Part shown: positions 17,027-27,191 of the stretch, in pieces | Numbering within the stretch: the stretch's first letter is position 1 | How the letters are laid out: every line of letters starts with the position of its first letter | Made by a program: the position numbers and the translations under genes | The notes under the pieces: model-generated | Databases searched by the model: none | What the model saw: only the letters and a program-made list of their open reading frames with translations | Told to the model about the DNA's origin: nothing | Origin: Zoogloea oleivorans | Lineage (GTDB): Bacteria > Pseudomonadota > Gammaproteobacteria > Burkholderiales > Rhodocyclaceae | Assembly (NCBI RefSeq): GCF_008107625.1 | Contig: NZ_SDKK01000002.1 | Location: 310,407 to 355,761 of the forward strand | DNA: 45,355 bases | Reading direction: 5' to 3'

Positions 17027-18742
17027 TTATCCGTTTGCCGTCAGGGTCGCCTCATCAACCTTGTCGATCGGCAGATTGACCGTGAAGGTCGTGCCCTTGC
17101 CGACAACGCTGGCCACATCGATTGTGCCCCGGTGCTTGCCGACGATGCCGTAGGTGATCGACAGGCCAAGACCGGTGCCCTTGCCGATCGGCTTGGTGGT
17201 GAAGAAGGGCTCGAAGAGGTGTTCCAGGTTCTCGTCGGGAATGCCGACCCCCGTATCGGCAATGCTGATGTGCACGGTGCCGTCGGGAGAATGGCGGGTG
17301 GTGATGGTGATTTCACCTTTCTCTTCGATTGCATGGCCGGCATTGACCAGCAGGTTCATGAAGACCTGGTTGAGCTGGGAAGCAATGCAGTGCACCTGGG
17401 GCAGCGTCGGGTCGTAATGCTTGACCACGGTGCATTTGTATTTGAGTTCGTTGGCGATGATGTTCAACGTCGAGTCGATGCAGGCGTGGAGGTCTGCCCA
17501 GCCCCATCCGGTCTCGCCGACCCGCGAGAAGTCCTTCAGGTTCTGGACGATGGCCTGAACGCGAAAAAGACCGTCCTTCGACTCGCTGAGCAACGGAAAG
17601 ATGTCTTCCTGCAGAAAGTCGAAATCCTTTTCTTTCTTCAAGGCCAGCAAATCCGCCACATCGGCGGGCGCCAACGCAGCGGTCACTTTTTCATCGTAGG
17701 CCCGAATGATTTCGAAGATGCTGCCCAGATAGCCTTCGAGGGTGCTGACGTTGGAATGGACGAAGCCGATCGGGTTGTTCAGCTCATGGGCCACACCGGC
17801 GGCAAGCTGGCCGAGGGAGGCCATTTTTTCGGATTGCAGCAACTTGTTCTGCGCGTCTTCCAGCTTGCGATTGAGTTCGCGCTGGTGCGCCAGGGAAGTG
17901 GCCAGTTGCTCCCGCTCCCGGCGTAATTCCACTTCGGCGGCAACCCGGTCGGTCACGTCGCTGGCATAGACGACCACCCGCGGCGGATTGCCGGGCACCG
18001 GATAAACCGTGACGTGGAAGGTACGGTCTTTTCTGGCCGCATCGATTTCGCTGGTCCTGCCCGTGCTGGCCACCTCGGCAATCTGGTCACTGACCGGAAT
18101 GCCGAACTCCGGGGGCAGCAGGTCGAACAGGTTCTGGCCATACAAGCGGGCCGGCGTGGAATGAAACGGCTCGGCGCCAATGCGGTTGATGGCCATGATC
18201 ACGCCTTCCGGTGTAATCATGGCAATGAGCTGGTCGGCGCTGTCGAGCACCGCACTGAGCGTGGCGGTGCGCTCCAGGACCCGGGATTCCAGAATCGCGT
18301 TATGGTCGCGCAGGACGTCCTGGGCCTGCTTGAACTTCAGGTGATTGCGAATGCGCGCGAGCAGGATCGCCGGCCGCAACGGCTTGGTGATGTAGTCGGC
18401 GGCCCCCAGCGACAGCCCGTGCTGCTCGTCCTCATCATTGACGCGGGCCGTTACGAAGATCACCGGAATGTCCCGCGTGGCAGCGCTGCTGCGCAAACGC
18501 TGAATGACCTCGTAGCCGTCCATCTCCGGCATCATCACGTCGAGCAATATCAGGTCCGGCGGTGGGGTCTGGGCGGCGATCTGCAAGGCCAGTGGTCCCG
18601 ACTCGGCCGTCAGCACATGGAAATGCCCCTCCAGCATCCGGCTCACCCCTTTCAGGTTGATCCGCGAATCATCCACGACCAGTATCGTGGGAACGACAGC
18701 CCCCGCACCGGACGTCTGCTCCCCCTCCGAGGCAGGCACCAT
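17027..18742 (-). CDS. REC-PAS-histidine kinase (response-regulator-first kinase)
   Basis: 571 residues. Order: receiver (Asp68 in LILLDVMMP, ~residues 15-130), coiled coil, PAS (~165-275), coiled coil, HisKA with [13 protein letters not shown] (His319), HATPase_c ending in [17 protein letters not shown]. The GVAHELNNP type is found in NtrB/ZraS-like kinases. There is no membrane segment, so the input is cytosolic, probably phosphorylation of its own receiver by another kinase. ATG 18742 is chosen because GGAGA lies 7 nt upstream; an open frame extends back to 18829 without a better start. The output partner is not adjacent. Confidence 0.88.
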   Translation of the reverse strand: MVPASEGEQTSGAGAVVPTILVVDDSRINLKGVSRMLEGHFHVLTAESGPLALQIAAQTPPPDLILLDVMMPEMDGYEVIQRLRSSAATRDIPVIFVTARVNDEDEQHGLSLGAADYITKPLRPAILLARIRNHLKFKQAQDVLRDHNAILESRVLERTATLSAVLDSADQLIAMITPEGVIMAINRIGAEPFHSTPARLYGQNLFDLLPPEFGIPVSDQIAEVASTGRTSEIDAARKDRTFHVTVYPVPGNPPRVVVYASDVTDRVAAEVELRREREQLATSLAHQRELNRKLEDAQNKLLQSEKMASLGQLAAGVAHELNNPIGFVHSNVSTLEGYLGSIFEIIRAYDEKVTAALAPADVADLLALKKEKDFDFLQEDIFPLLSESKDGLFRVQAIVQNLKDFSRVGETGWGWADLHACIDSTLNIIANELKYKCTVVKHYDPTLPQVHCIASQLNQVFMNLLVNAGHAIEEKGEITITTRHSPDGTVHISIADTGVGIPDENLEHLFEPFFTTKPIGKGTGLGLSITYGIVGKHRGTIDVASVVGKGTTFTVNLPIDKVDEATLTANG

Positions 18743-18846
18743 GTCACGCTCTCCGCTCTTGTCCATCAAGGCGAGCTTACGGGTTTTGCGGCGGGGGACT
18801 TGAGTGCAGAGCAAAAATATCCCGGGCATGGCGAGCGGAGGCCAAC

Positions 18847-18876
18847 GAAAAAACCCGCCACAGGGACGGGTTTTTG
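18847..18876 (-). terminator. Intrinsic terminator after tRNA-Val
   Basis: AAAAAACCCG, a short loop CCACAGGGA, then CGGGTTTTT. With A and T runs on both sides it can work in either direction. It stands 12 bp downstream of the tRNA gene. Confidence 0.75.
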
Positions 18877-18887
18877 TCTGGAATTCC

Positions 18888-18964
18888 TGGTGCGTCCTGA
18901 CGGAATCGAACCGCCGACCTCCACGATGTCAACGTGGCGCTCTAACCAGCTGAGCTAAGGACGC
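18888..18964 (-). tRNA. tRNA-Val (anticodon GAC)
   Basis: 77 nt with an encoded CCA end. The acceptor stem is GCGTCCT/AGGACGC, the D arm contains AGCTCAGCTGGTTAGAGC, the anticodon stem CCACG/CGTGG closes the loop TTGACAT with anticodon GAC, and the T arm contains GGTTCGATTCC. All stems pair as in a standard tRNA. It decodes GUC/GUU valine codons. Confidence 0.97.
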
Positions 18965-19011
18965 AATCTGCGCCGGCTGCAAAAAATCGCGCAGCAGCGA
19001 AAGGGGGGCGG

Positions 19012-19039
19012 ATTATAAATCGATTTTGCTGCTTTGCAA
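19012..19039 (-). promoter_or_regulatory. Promoter of tRNA-Val
   Basis: On the minus strand: -35 TTGCAA (19039-19034), 16-bp spacer, -10 TATAAT (19017-19012), about 48 bp before the tRNA 5' end. A G/C-rich stretch follows the -10 box. Confidence 0.55.
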
Positions 19040-19073
19040 TACCCCCGCGTGCGATGCGGGGTGTGCGGGCATA

Positions 19074-21509
19074 TCAACCCTGGGTCAGCAGATGGACCAG
19101 TGCGGCATGGGGGACGGGGCGACTGAACAGGTAGCCCTGCCCGGCCCCGCAGCCAAGGCGGAACAAAATCGCGGCCTGTTCGGGACGCTCGATGCCTTCG
19201 ACGATGATCTCCATGTGCATGGAAGTGGCGATCGCCACGATGGCTTCGACAATGGCGATGCCGTCCGGCTTCTCGGGCAGGTACTGGACGAAGGAGCGGT
19301 CGATCTTGATGCGATCGATCGGCAGGTCGCGCAGCACGCTGAGGGAGGAGTAGCCGGTGCCGAAGTCGTCGATGCTGATCGAAATGCCGATGGCTTTCAG
19401 CGCACCGAGGATTTCGACGCTCTGCTCGATCACCTGCAGCGTGCTCTCGGTGATTTCCAGCTCCAGACAGGCCGGTGGAAAGCCCGTGCGGGCCAGCGTG
19501 TCGCGCACGGTAACGACGAAGTCTTCACGGGTGAATTCGCGGGCCGATACATTGACCGCCAGACCCAGTTGCTGACCGAGACTTTCGCTCAACCCCAGAA
19601 TGTCGCGGCAGGCGCGCTCCAGCACCCAGCGGCCAAGGCTGTCGATGACACCGCTTTCCTCGGCAATCGGGATGAAGCGCACCGGCGGGATCATTCCCAG
19701 CTCGGGATGGTTCCAGCGCACCAGCGCCTCCACGCCAAAGATGCGGCCATCGGCCAGATCAACCTGGGGCTGGTAATAGACCAGCAACTGTTCCTCTTCG
19801 ATGGCCCGGCGCAGGCCCTGCTCCATGCTCAGGCGCTCGTTGCTGCGTTCGGCCATGCCCTGCGAATAGAACTGGTAGCGGTTGCGACCGGCCGCCTTGG
19901 CCGAATACATGGCGATGTCGGCAGCACGCATCAGTTCGTGACGATCGCTCCCATTGTCCGGATAGACGGCGATGCCAATGCTGCCCGATACCGTGACACT
20001 TTCATTGCCCAGGCTGACCGGCGCGCCCAGCACATGGAGGATTTTACGGGCCAGGTCGGCAGCGTAGTCCGGGCTGGCGCCGCCGGCCAGCACGACAAAC
20101 TCATCGCCTCCCAGGCGGGCGATGGTGTCGGTACCACGCAGCACGTTGCGCAAGCGCCCAGCCACCACGCGCAGCAGTTCGTCGCCCATGATGTGACCGA
20201 GGGTGTCGTTGACCACCTTGAAACTGTCGAGGTCGAGGAACAGCAGCAGGAAGTGTTGCTGCAGCCGGTGCGCCTGCTCGATGGCCTGTTCGATGCGGTC
20301 ATCGAAGAGCAGGCGGTTGGGCAGGCCGGTCAGGGGATCGTGGTGAGCCAGATGGTGGAGCTTCTCCTCGGCCACATGCATTTCGCTGACATCCGAAAAG
20401 GCGATCACGTAATTGCTGACACTTCCGCCCGCATTGCGCACCACGCTAAGGCTCTGCCACGCCGGAAAACGCTCGCCATTCCGCCGGTGACAAAAGACCT
20501 CGCCCTGCCAGTAGCCCTCCGGGCTGGCCTCGAGGGCCGCAAAGACGTCCCGGCCTCCCGCCCCGTCACGCCGTACCCGCAGCAATACGTCGGTATCGAA
20601 GCCGAGGGCATCGACCTCGCTGTAACCGGTGATGCGCGTAAAGGCCGCATTGACGGCACTGATGCGGTACTCTGCGTTGACAATCACCAGGGCCTCGGCT
20701 GCCGTATGGAAAACGACGCTGGACTGGCGCAGGCGATCTTCGGTCTGGTGGCGCTGGGTGACATCCTGCAACACGCCCACGACCCGCCGTTCGGCGTTGG
20801 CCCCCTGGTGCACCTTGACGTTGGCTTCCAGAAAGTGCGGACCGCCGTTGTTGCGGGCAGTGCGGAATTCGATGCGCACGGCCTCCGGGCCGGACAGTGC
20901 ATCGCTGAGGCCGGACACAACCCGCTCGCGATCGCTGGCGTGGACACGGGCCAGGAAGGAGTGCTCCCAGGAATCATCCAGCGGCATCTGGCGGTCGCCG
21001 AACATGGCCGTGAGGTGGCCGTCGCCATGCATGCGGTCGTCCTGCGGCTGCCATTCGAAGACGCCGAGGGATGCGGCATCCATCGCCAGCTTGAGGCGCA
21101 GTTCGCTCTTCTCGACGGCCACCTCGACCTCGCGGCGGGCCAGCGCCATCTGGATCGACGCGTGCAGTTCGCGAATGTCCCACGGTTTGACCAGATAGCC
21201 GAAAGGGCGACTGTCCAGTGCCCGGCGCAGGGTGTCATCTTCGGCAAAGGCGGTCAGGTAGATGACCGGGATCTGATGTTGCGACTGGATGGTGGTGGCT
21301 GCCTCGACACCATCCATGACCCCTTCGAGGTGGATATCCATCAACACCAGGTCGGGCGCCACATCGGCCACACATTCCACCGCCTGCTCGCCGCTCCCCA
21401 CCATCGCACCGACGCGGTAACCCAGGGACTGGAGCTGGTTCTTGAGGTCGAAAGCCACGACGCGCTCATCTTCGACGAGCATCAGCTTGATCTGTCGGGG
21501 AGTAGTCAT
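19074..21509 (-). CDS. REC-PAS-PAS-GGDEF-EAL response regulator (c-di-GMP turnover)
   Basis: 811 residues. The receiver has Asp58 in LVLMDIHLEG, two PAS domains follow (~135-255 and ~265-385), then a GGDEF domain (GGDEF at 467-471, RGTD five residues before it as I-site) and an EAL domain with E594 in GVEALVRW, followed by NVSAREF, ELEITES, DDFGTGYSSLS, KIDRSFV and the VEGIE motif. Both the cyclase and the phosphodiesterase motifs are intact, so the direction of net activity cannot be told. The ATG overlaps the TGA of the kinase upstream, so they are translationally coupled, and the kinase is the likely phosphodonor of the receiver. Confidence 0.94.
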   Translation of the reverse strand: MTTPRQIKLMLVEDERVVAFDLKNQLQSLGYRVGAMVGSGEQAVECVADVAPDLVLMDIHLEGVMDGVEAATTIQSQHQIPVIYLTAFAEDDTLRRALDSRPFGYLVKPWDIRELHASIQMALARREVEVAVEKSELRLKLAMDAASLGVFEWQPQDDRMHGDGHLTAMFGDRQMPLDDSWEHSFLARVHASDRERVVSGLSDALSGPEAVRIEFRTARNNGGPHFLEANVKVHQGANAERRVVGVLQDVTQRHQTEDRLRQSSVVFHTAAEALVIVNAEYRISAVNAAFTRITGYSEVDALGFDTDVLLRVRRDGAGGRDVFAALEASPEGYWQGEVFCHRRNGERFPAWQSLSVVRNAGGSVSNYVIAFSDVSEMHVAEEKLHHLAHHDPLTGLPNRLLFDDRIEQAIEQAHRLQQHFLLLFLDLDSFKVVNDTLGHIMGDELLRVVAGRLRNVLRGTDTIARLGGDEFVVLAGGASPDYAADLARKILHVLGAPVSLGNESVTVSGSIGIAVYPDNGSDRHELMRAADIAMYSAKAAGRNRYQFYSQGMAERSNERLSMEQGLRRAIEEEQLLVYYQPQVDLADGRIFGVEALVRWNHPELGMIPPVRFIPIAEESGVIDSLGRWVLERACRDILGLSESLGQQLGLAVNVSAREFTREDFVVTVRDTLARTGFPPACLELEITESTLQVIEQSVEILGALKAIGISISIDDFGTGYSSLSVLRDLPIDRIKIDRSFVQYLPEKPDGIAIVEAIVAIATSMHMEIIVEGIERPEQAAILFRLGCGAGQGYLFSRPVPHAALVHLLTQG

Positions 21510-22564
21510 GAGGATCTCCGCATCGAGGGAACGGATGGAAAGCGTAGCGAAAAACGCGCGCCCGGCCCACCTTCCACGGTAAAGCGACCGCCAAGCTGGT
21601 CAGCCAGCAAGGGGACGAGCTGCAATCCCAGCGATGTCACGTTCGCCAGGTCGAAGGCGTCGGGCAGGCCGGCACCATTGTCGGCAACAACCAGCTCCAG
21701 TTCATCGTCCAGCGCCTGCAGTTCGATGCGCACTTCCCCCTTGCGCCCGGCGGGGAAGGCATGCTTGAAGGCGTTGGTGACCAGTTCGGTGACCACGAGG
21801 CCGCAGGGAATCGCCCGCTCCAGATCAAGGAAGAGAGGAGCCGCAGGCAGGGCCCGGCGCAGGGAAATGTGGGTGCTGTCTTCACGATAGCTGCTGAGCA
21901 GCAACTGCGCCAGACGTTCAAGGTACTCGCCGAGATCGATGCGGGAATAGTCCTTGCGTTCGTAGAGAAGTTGGTGCGTCAGCGCCATGGCACGCACACG
22001 GTTCTGGCTCTCGGCCAGGATGGCGCGCAGACGCGTGTCGCTGGTGTGGGTGGCCTGCAGGTTGAGCAGGCTCGAGACGACCTGCAGATTGTTCTTCACC
22101 CGGTGGTGCACCTCGTTGAGCAACACCGTTTTTTCCTGCAGCGCCCGCTCCAGCTTCTGCTGGGCCCGCTGGCGCTCGGTAATGTCGACGATGGAGGCCA
22201 GCACCATGATGCCCTCCTCGGTCTCGATCGGGTTGAGGCCGATCTCCACCGGAAATTCGCTGCCATCCTGGTGGCGGGCGTAAAGGTCGCGGCCGCTGCC
22301 CATCGGGCGTGGATGGGGATCGGCCAGAAAACCCGTCCGATAGGCCGGATGGTGACCGGAAAACTGCTCCGGAATCAGTTTCTCGACAAGCTGCCCCAGC
22401 AACTCCTCACGGGGATAACCGAAGACGCGCTCGGCCTGGGCGTTGATCAGGACGATGCGCCCTTCACGATCCACCATGACCATCGCCGTCGGCGCCCATT
22501 CGACAACACGTCGAAAGGACGCCTCCCCCGCCAGAGGAATGCTTGCATGGGATGTCTTGTTCAT
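21506..22564 (-). CDS. PAS-HisKA_2 sensor histidine kinase
   Basis: 352 residues from ATG 22564 (AGGGAA 6 nt upstream). A PAS domain (~10-125) is followed by a coiled coil and a HisKA_2 dimerisation domain with LNEVHHRVKNNLQVVSSLLN (phospho-acceptor is the first or second His), then a HATPase_c domain with VTELVTNAFKHAF and a DNGAGLP box. HisKA_2 kinases usually act with REC proteins having enzymatic output. Here the REC-GGDEF-EAL gene follows with a 4-bp overlap. There is no membrane segment, so the PAS domain senses something in the cytosol. Confidence 0.92.
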   Translation of the reverse strand: MNKTSHASIPLAGEASFRRVVEWAPTAMVMVDREGRIVLINAQAERVFGYPREELLGQLVEKLIPEQFSGHHPAYRTGFLADPHPRPMGSGRDLYARHQDGSEFPVEIGLNPIETEEGIMVLASIVDITERQRAQQKLERALQEKTVLLNEVHHRVKNNLQVVSSLLNLQATHTSDTRLRAILAESQNRVRAMALTHQLLYERKDYSRIDLGEYLERLAQLLLSSYREDSTHISLRRALPAAPLFLDLERAIPCGLVVTELVTNAFKHAFPAGRKGEVRIELQALDDELELVVADNGAGLPDAFDLANVTSLGLQLVPLLADQLGGRFTVEGGPGARFSLRFPSVPSMRRSS

Positions 22565-22643
22565 GCGCGTTCCCTTCGCCAATGAAGCTGGTCACCGTCT
22601 GGTGTAAAGAGAGACGCCCCAGCACTGTCATCTATGTTCGATA

Positions 22644-22660
22644 CCGCCGAAGGACGGCGG
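22644..22660 (-). terminator. GC-rich hairpin 3' of the large hybrid kinase
   Basis: CCGCCG, 5-nt loop, CGGCGG lies 51 bp after the stop of the hybrid kinase and 80 bp before the next start on the same strand. It has no T run, so it is a weak or Rho-helped terminator at best. Confidence 0.35.
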
Positions 22661-22710
22661 TTCCCCTGGGCCGGCACTCATCCGCTGACGCAAAAAGCCA
22701 ACCCGGCTGG

Positions 22711-25700
22711 TCATGCCCGCTTGACGCCATGGCGCAGAATGGCCCTGACCATCCGTTCCGGATCGATGGGCTTGGCCAGGTGAGCCACCATGCCGGCGGC
22801 GAAGCAGCGCGCCCGCTCCTCGTCGAAGGCGTGGGCAGTCTGGCCGATCACCGGCAGCGCCGGGGCCAGGACGTGGATTTCGCGGGTGGCGGCATAACCA
22901 TCCATCACCGGCATCTGCACATCCATGAGCACCACATGGAAGGCCCCGGCGCCGCTGGCACGCAGGCAGTCCACCGCTTCCTGGCCATTGCCGGTCAGGG
23001 TGACGCAGGCCCCCTCCTCCAGCAGCAGCTCTTCGAGCACCATCTGGTTGACCTCGTTGTCCTCGGCCACCAGTACGTTGTAGCCGGCCAGACGTGCGCC
23101 CGGCGCCCCTTGCGGCACGTCGGCCAGACAGGCCTCACCGGCGTCGACGCTCACCACGCTCACCAGCGCGCTGGGCAAACGGACTTCGAATACGCTGCCC
23201 TTGCCCGGCTCGCTCTCGGCCCGCAGGGTGCCCCCCATCAGCTCGACGATGCGGTGGGTGATGGTGAGCCCCAGCCCGGTGCCGCCAAACTTGCGGGTGA
23301 TGGAGTTGTCGGCCTGCTCGAAGGGCGCAAAGACCTTGGCGATCTCCGCGGCACTCATGCCGATGCCGGTATCCCGCACCTGAAACAGCAAGTGCTCGCC
23401 GTCATGACTGGCGTTGAGGGTCACACTGCCGTTCTCGGTGAACTTGATGGCGTTGGAGAGCAGGTTGAGAAGTACCTGGCCGATGCGCAACGGGTCGGCC
23501 ATGCAACGCGGCGGCAGCGGCGAAGCGCGATGGAAGCGCAAGGCCAGCCCCTTGGCCTGGGCCCGCTCCTCCATCAGTTCGAGGGTTTCGCCGATGATCT
23601 TGCCTGGATCGACCGGAATCACCTCAACACGCAACTTGCCGGCCTCGATCTTCGAGAAGTCGAGAATGTCGTTGATGATGCCCAGCAGCAACTGGCCCGA
23701 GGAGACGATGCGCGCAAAAGTGTCCTGCGCCCTGTCCCGCCCCTGGCTTTCCCGATAGCCGATATGGGCCAGACCAAGCACACCGTTGAGGGGCGTGCGG
23801 ATCTCGTGGCTCATGTTGGCGAGGAACTCGCTCTTCACCCTGGCCAGGCGCTCCGCCTCGGCGCGGGACGCCTCCAGGTCGGCAGTGCGCTCCACCACCA
23901 GTTCCTCCAGGCTGTCCCGGTAACGGGCCAGCTCCCGGTCCTTCATGACCCGGTCGGTGATGTCCTGCAGGATGGCGATGCCACCAACGATGCGCCCCGC
24001 CTCGTCCCGCACCGGCGCGCAGTTCATCGCAATGTTCAGGTTCTGCCCGGCATAGCTCGTCTGATAGGGGCCCTCATACTCGCCAAAGCTCCCCTCGAGG
24101 GCTGCCCGCATGGCCGGAATGACGCGTTGGTCCTTCAGCGCGCTGCAATCCAGCTTGAGCATATAGCCGTGGGGCACATTCATGATCTGGGCGAACTGCA
24201 GGTTGCAATAACTGACCTTCAGGTCGTTGTTGAAGTGCAGGATGCCCACCGGCGAATGCTGGAGCAGCAAGCGATAACGTTCCTCGCTATCCCGCAGGGC
24301 GATCTCGGCCAGTTTGCGGTCGGTCACGTCCGACTGCACGCCTTCCCACAACAACTCCCCGTCATCGAGGATCGTCGGCGTGGACAGCACCGACACCCAG
24401 CGCAAGGCCCCGCCCACCACGACCCGGCCCTCCCATTCAAACGGTCCCGGATGACGCAGGACCGCCCGGCAACGCGCCGCAAAACCGGCCGCATCGCCGG
24501 GATGCAGACAGCGCAGCACCACGCGGGCATCGTCGAGCACCGCCTGGACGGTGACGCCCAGTTGTTCGCAGAAACGCGGGCTCACATAGACAAAAGTGAT
24601 CCTGCCGTCCTGCCCGACCTTTTGCTTGAAGACCCCGACGGGAATCCGCGCAACCAGTTTTTCATGCTCGTCGAGAGCTGCCTGCAGGGACGCCTCGGCA
24701 CACTGGCGTTCGGTAATGTCCTGTACGGCGCCATGCACGCTCACCAGCTTGCCGGCGGCATCCCGCTCGGCCACACCGAGGGCATGAATCCAGCGGATTT
24801 CGCCACTCGGACGGACGATGCGGCAGATCCGGTCATAGGGCCGCCCCTCCTGCAGCAAACCCCCGACAAAGTCGGCCAAGACAGCCTCCCGGTCGGCCGG
24901 ATGGAGTGCCTCGGACCACTCTCGCTCTCCCAGAACGGTATTCGCCGGAACACCGAAGATCTCCAGCAAGCGCGGCGAACTCTGCGGCACCCAGCTCACC
25001 AGATCGATGGAATAGACCCCCAACCCGGCAACCAGCTCGGCCGCCCCGAGCGCCCGGTCCCGGTCGCGCAGATCCAGCAGGGCCGCTTCCAGATGCGTCT
25101 TGCTGTCCTGCAGGCGCTCGGTGTAGTGCTGCTGACGACGGTACAGACGGCCGATCAGGATGGCCGAGCCCACGGTGATCAACATGAACAACGTCAGCAG
25201 GCAAACGGTTTCGACAAGCTCGCGGCGCCACGCCTGAAGGTAATCGTCACTGGCCATGCCAACCACCAGCAGAAAAGGCAGCCCGGCCACCCGGCGGACG
25301 GAATTGATCCGCTCCGGACCGTCGGAAGTTTTGGGGGCATGGTAGGTGACACTGCTCTGGCCGGCGGCCATGAGGGCGTGAAACTGCCCGGATGTCTGGC
25401 TATCCCCGACCTGGCCGGCAGGGCCGGCCACCGGCGGATGGCGGGCAATCAGGCTTAAATCCTCGTAGCGCAGGATGGCACTGCCTCCGGGCCCCAGTTG
25501 CGGCCTTGCCAACGCTTCGGTGACGGTGGCCACGGGCACAATCGCCGACACCACGCCGGCGAAGGAGCCATCCGGGTGATTGAAGCGCCGCACAAAGGGG
25601 ATCACCCAGCCAGGCACCAGTCGCCCGACAACCGGACGCGATACGAACAGGCCACGCTGGGGGTCGGCCTGCAATATCTTGAAGAATTCCCGATCGGCCA

Positions 25701-26160
25701 CGCTGATGCGCGCCGACGGACCAGAGCGGGAAGTCCACCGCGCCTTGCCGTGCTCATCGAAAACCCGGATGCCTTCCGCCTCCGGCAACCAGTTCTTGTA
25801 GCGCGCCAGCATGGCCATGACGAACTCGTCGCGGGCGGGGCCGCTCTGCCCGGCCCGCTCTTCCCGCTCCAGCTCGTCCACCACCGCCCGCAGGGTCACG
25901 TCGATGGTCCGACCGCTGCGCGCCATGCTCTCGTCGAGCACATGCACCAGATTGCGGGTGGTCTGCCGGGCCAGTTCTTCCGCCCGCTGGTGGCTGTCGT
26001 ACAAACTGACGCCACCCAGCAGCAGGGCCGCCAGATTGCTGAGCACCACGGCGACGGTCAACAGCCGGATGAAGCGCCACGGGCGCAAGACCTCACCCCC
26101 CTCTTCACACATCGGCGAAGAGCGGGTCACGAGAGGGTCCGGGAGACCTGACGCATTCAT
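22711..26160 (-). CDS. Large hybrid histidine kinase (Cache, several PAS, HisKA, HATPase, REC)
   Basis: 1149 residues. TM1 (~31-52), a periplasmic dCache-type sensor (~55-300, with a DREFFKILQ core), TM2 (~310-335), then about three PAS/PAC units over ~345-740, HisKA with MSHEIRTPLN (phospho-acceptor His785), HATPase_c ([16 protein letters not shown]) and a C-terminal receiver with Asp1080 in VVLMDVQMP. Several stacked PAS domains suggest it integrates more than one signal. It has no adjacent output gene other than the downstream kinase/c-di-GMP pair. The ATG at 26160 has only a weak ribosome binding site; an alternative ATG lies 16 codons further in. Confidence 0.92.
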   Translation of the reverse strand: MNASGLPDPLVTRSSPMCEEGGEVLRPWRFIRLLTVAVVLSNLAALLLGGVSLYDSHQRAEELARQTTRNLVHVLDESMARSGRTIDVTLRAVVDELEREERAGQSGPARDEFVMAMLARYKNWLPEAEGIRVFDEHGKARWTSRSGPSARISVADREFFKILQADPQRGLFVSRPVVGRLVPGWVIPFVRRFNHPDGSFAGVVSAIVPVATVTEALARPQLGPGGSAILRYEDLSLIARHPPVAGPAGQVGDSQTSGQFHALMAAGQSSVTYHAPKTSDGPERINSVRRVAGLPFLLVVGMASDDYLQAWRRELVETVCLLTLFMLITVGSAILIGRLYRRQQHYTERLQDSKTHLEAALLDLRDRDRALGAAELVAGLGVYSIDLVSWVPQSSPRLLEIFGVPANTVLGEREWSEALHPADREAVLADFVGGLLQEGRPYDRICRIVRPSGEIRWIHALGVAERDAAGKLVSVHGAVQDITERQCAEASLQAALDEHEKLVARIPVGVFKQKVGQDGRITFVYVSPRFCEQLGVTVQAVLDDARVVLRCLHPGDAAGFAARCRAVLRHPGPFEWEGRVVVGGALRWVSVLSTPTILDDGELLWEGVQSDVTDRKLAEIALRDSEERYRLLLQHSPVGILHFNNDLKVSYCNLQFAQIMNVPHGYMLKLDCSALKDQRVIPAMRAALEGSFGEYEGPYQTSYAGQNLNIAMNCAPVRDEAGRIVGGIAILQDITDRVMKDRELARYRDSLEELVVERTADLEASRAEAERLARVKSEFLANMSHEIRTPLNGVLGLAHIGYRESQGRDRAQDTFARIVSSGQLLLGIINDILDFSKIEAGKLRVEVIPVDPGKIIGETLELMEERAQAKGLALRFHRASPLPPRCMADPLRIGQVLLNLLSNAIKFTENGSVTLNASHDGEHLLFQVRDTGIGMSAAEIAKVFAPFEQADNSITRKFGGTGLGLTITHRIVELMGGTLRAESEPGKGSVFEVRLPSALVSVVSVDAGEACLADVPQGAPGARLAGYNVLVAEDNEVNQMVLEELLLEEGACVTLTGNGQEAVDCLRASGAGAFHVVLMDVQMPVMDGYAATREIHVLAPALPVIGQTAHAFDEERARCFAAGMVAHLAKPIDPERMVRAILRHGVKRA

Positions 26161-26312
26161 GGTCTGACCCTGAACGGGTCAAGGGTGGGGGGCTCACACC
26201 AGTCAATCATGGCTTGCTATCGGCCTGCGACGCCGACTCTGAAGGCCTGAGCGTCACCGGCCTGACACTTGGGCACCACACCCCCGTCACAGGGACACGG
26301 CACATTGGCGGA

Positions 26313-27185
26313 ATGGATACCCAGCCCCTGCGCCACGCTGGCCGCCGCCCACTTGCCTGGTCCCTTCTGTGGCTGCCCGCGCTGCTGCTGACCAGCACCG
26401 ACGCCCTGGCCTGGGGCCTGTACACCCACGTCTATTTCGCCCAGCTTTTATTGTGGGCGATTCCCCTCGCCGACCCGGCCCTGCGCCGCCTGGCCCGTCG
26501 CCACCCGAAGCTGGTGATGGCCGGCGCCTGTCTGCCCGACGTGGCCCTGACCGCCCGCAGCGCCGGTGCCGACCTGCTGACCACCAGCCACCGCTGGCCG
26601 CAACTGCACATCCTGATGGACGCCGCCCGCAGCGACGCCGAACACGCCGCCGTGCTCGGCTATGCCAGCCACCTGATGGCCGACATCATTGCCCACAACC
26701 ACTTTGTACCGGCCCACGAGCGCCTGTGGTTCGAATCGGAAATCGCCACCCACGTGGCCGTCGAATGGGCCATGGACCACCACGTGGCGGGCCAGCTGTT
26801 CACCCGCCCCGCCGAACTGCTGCACAGCGAGCGGGAGACCCTCACCCCGCTGATGTCGCGGGCCTTCCACTGCCACCCGGACAATGTCGGCCAGGCCCTC
26901 GCCACCCTCACCCGCGGCGAAAGCTGGCTGCGCACCAGCCGCGTGCACGCCGGGCTGTATCACGCCGCGCGCTTCATCGACAAACGCGTGCAGCGCCGCT
27001 TCAACCTCTACCTCGGCCACACCGCCCGCCGCCTCGGCCAGCTCGACCGCCTGCTCGACGGGGAGCTGCCCGGCTGGCTGGCCGAAGTCGAACCCCTAGC
27101 CGCCCGCGCCCGACTCGACTGCGCCCCGCGCCGCCTGCTGCGCGCCTGCCTGCCGCTGCCCGAAGACCTGTTCCTGAAAGCCTGA
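26313..27185 (+). CDS. Zinc-dependent phospholipase C-like protein
   Basis: 290 residues from ATG 26313. The N terminus has a basic start and a hydrophobic signal-like segment (LLWLPALLLTSTDALA), and the mature part opens with WGLYTHVYFAQ, as in the PF00882 family where the N-terminal Trp and His bind zinc. Further His/Asp-rich helices (YASHLMADIIAHNHF, WAMDHHVAGQ, ARFIDKRVQRR) fit the all-helical zinc phospholipase C fold. If exported, it would act on phospholipids outside the cytoplasm; the substrate is not known. The start is uncertain because no clear ribosome binding site is seen and the frame is open to 26214. It lies 6 bp from the convergent fumC. Confidence 0.75.
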   Translation: MDTQPLRHAGRRPLAWSLLWLPALLLTSTDALAWGLYTHVYFAQLLLWAIPLADPALRRLARRHPKLVMAGACLPDVALTARSAGADLLTTSHRWPQLHILMDAARSDAEHAAVLGYASHLMADIIAHNHFVPAHERLWFESEIATHVAVEWAMDHHVAGQLFTRPAELLHSERETLTPLMSRAFHCHPDNVGQALATLTRGESWLRTSRVHAGLYHAARFIDKRVQRRFNLYLGHTARRLGQLDRLLDGELPGWLAEVEPLAARARLDCAPRRLLRACLPLPEDLFLKA

Positions 27186-27191
27186 CCGACC

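Noticed and set aside
19026-25458. Very long open frames on the plus strand opposite the signalling genes (more than 900 codons each)
   Set aside because: They mirror genuine kinase and GGDEF-EAL genes on the minus strand. Their translations have no domain motifs, and high-GC codon use leaves the opposite frame open.
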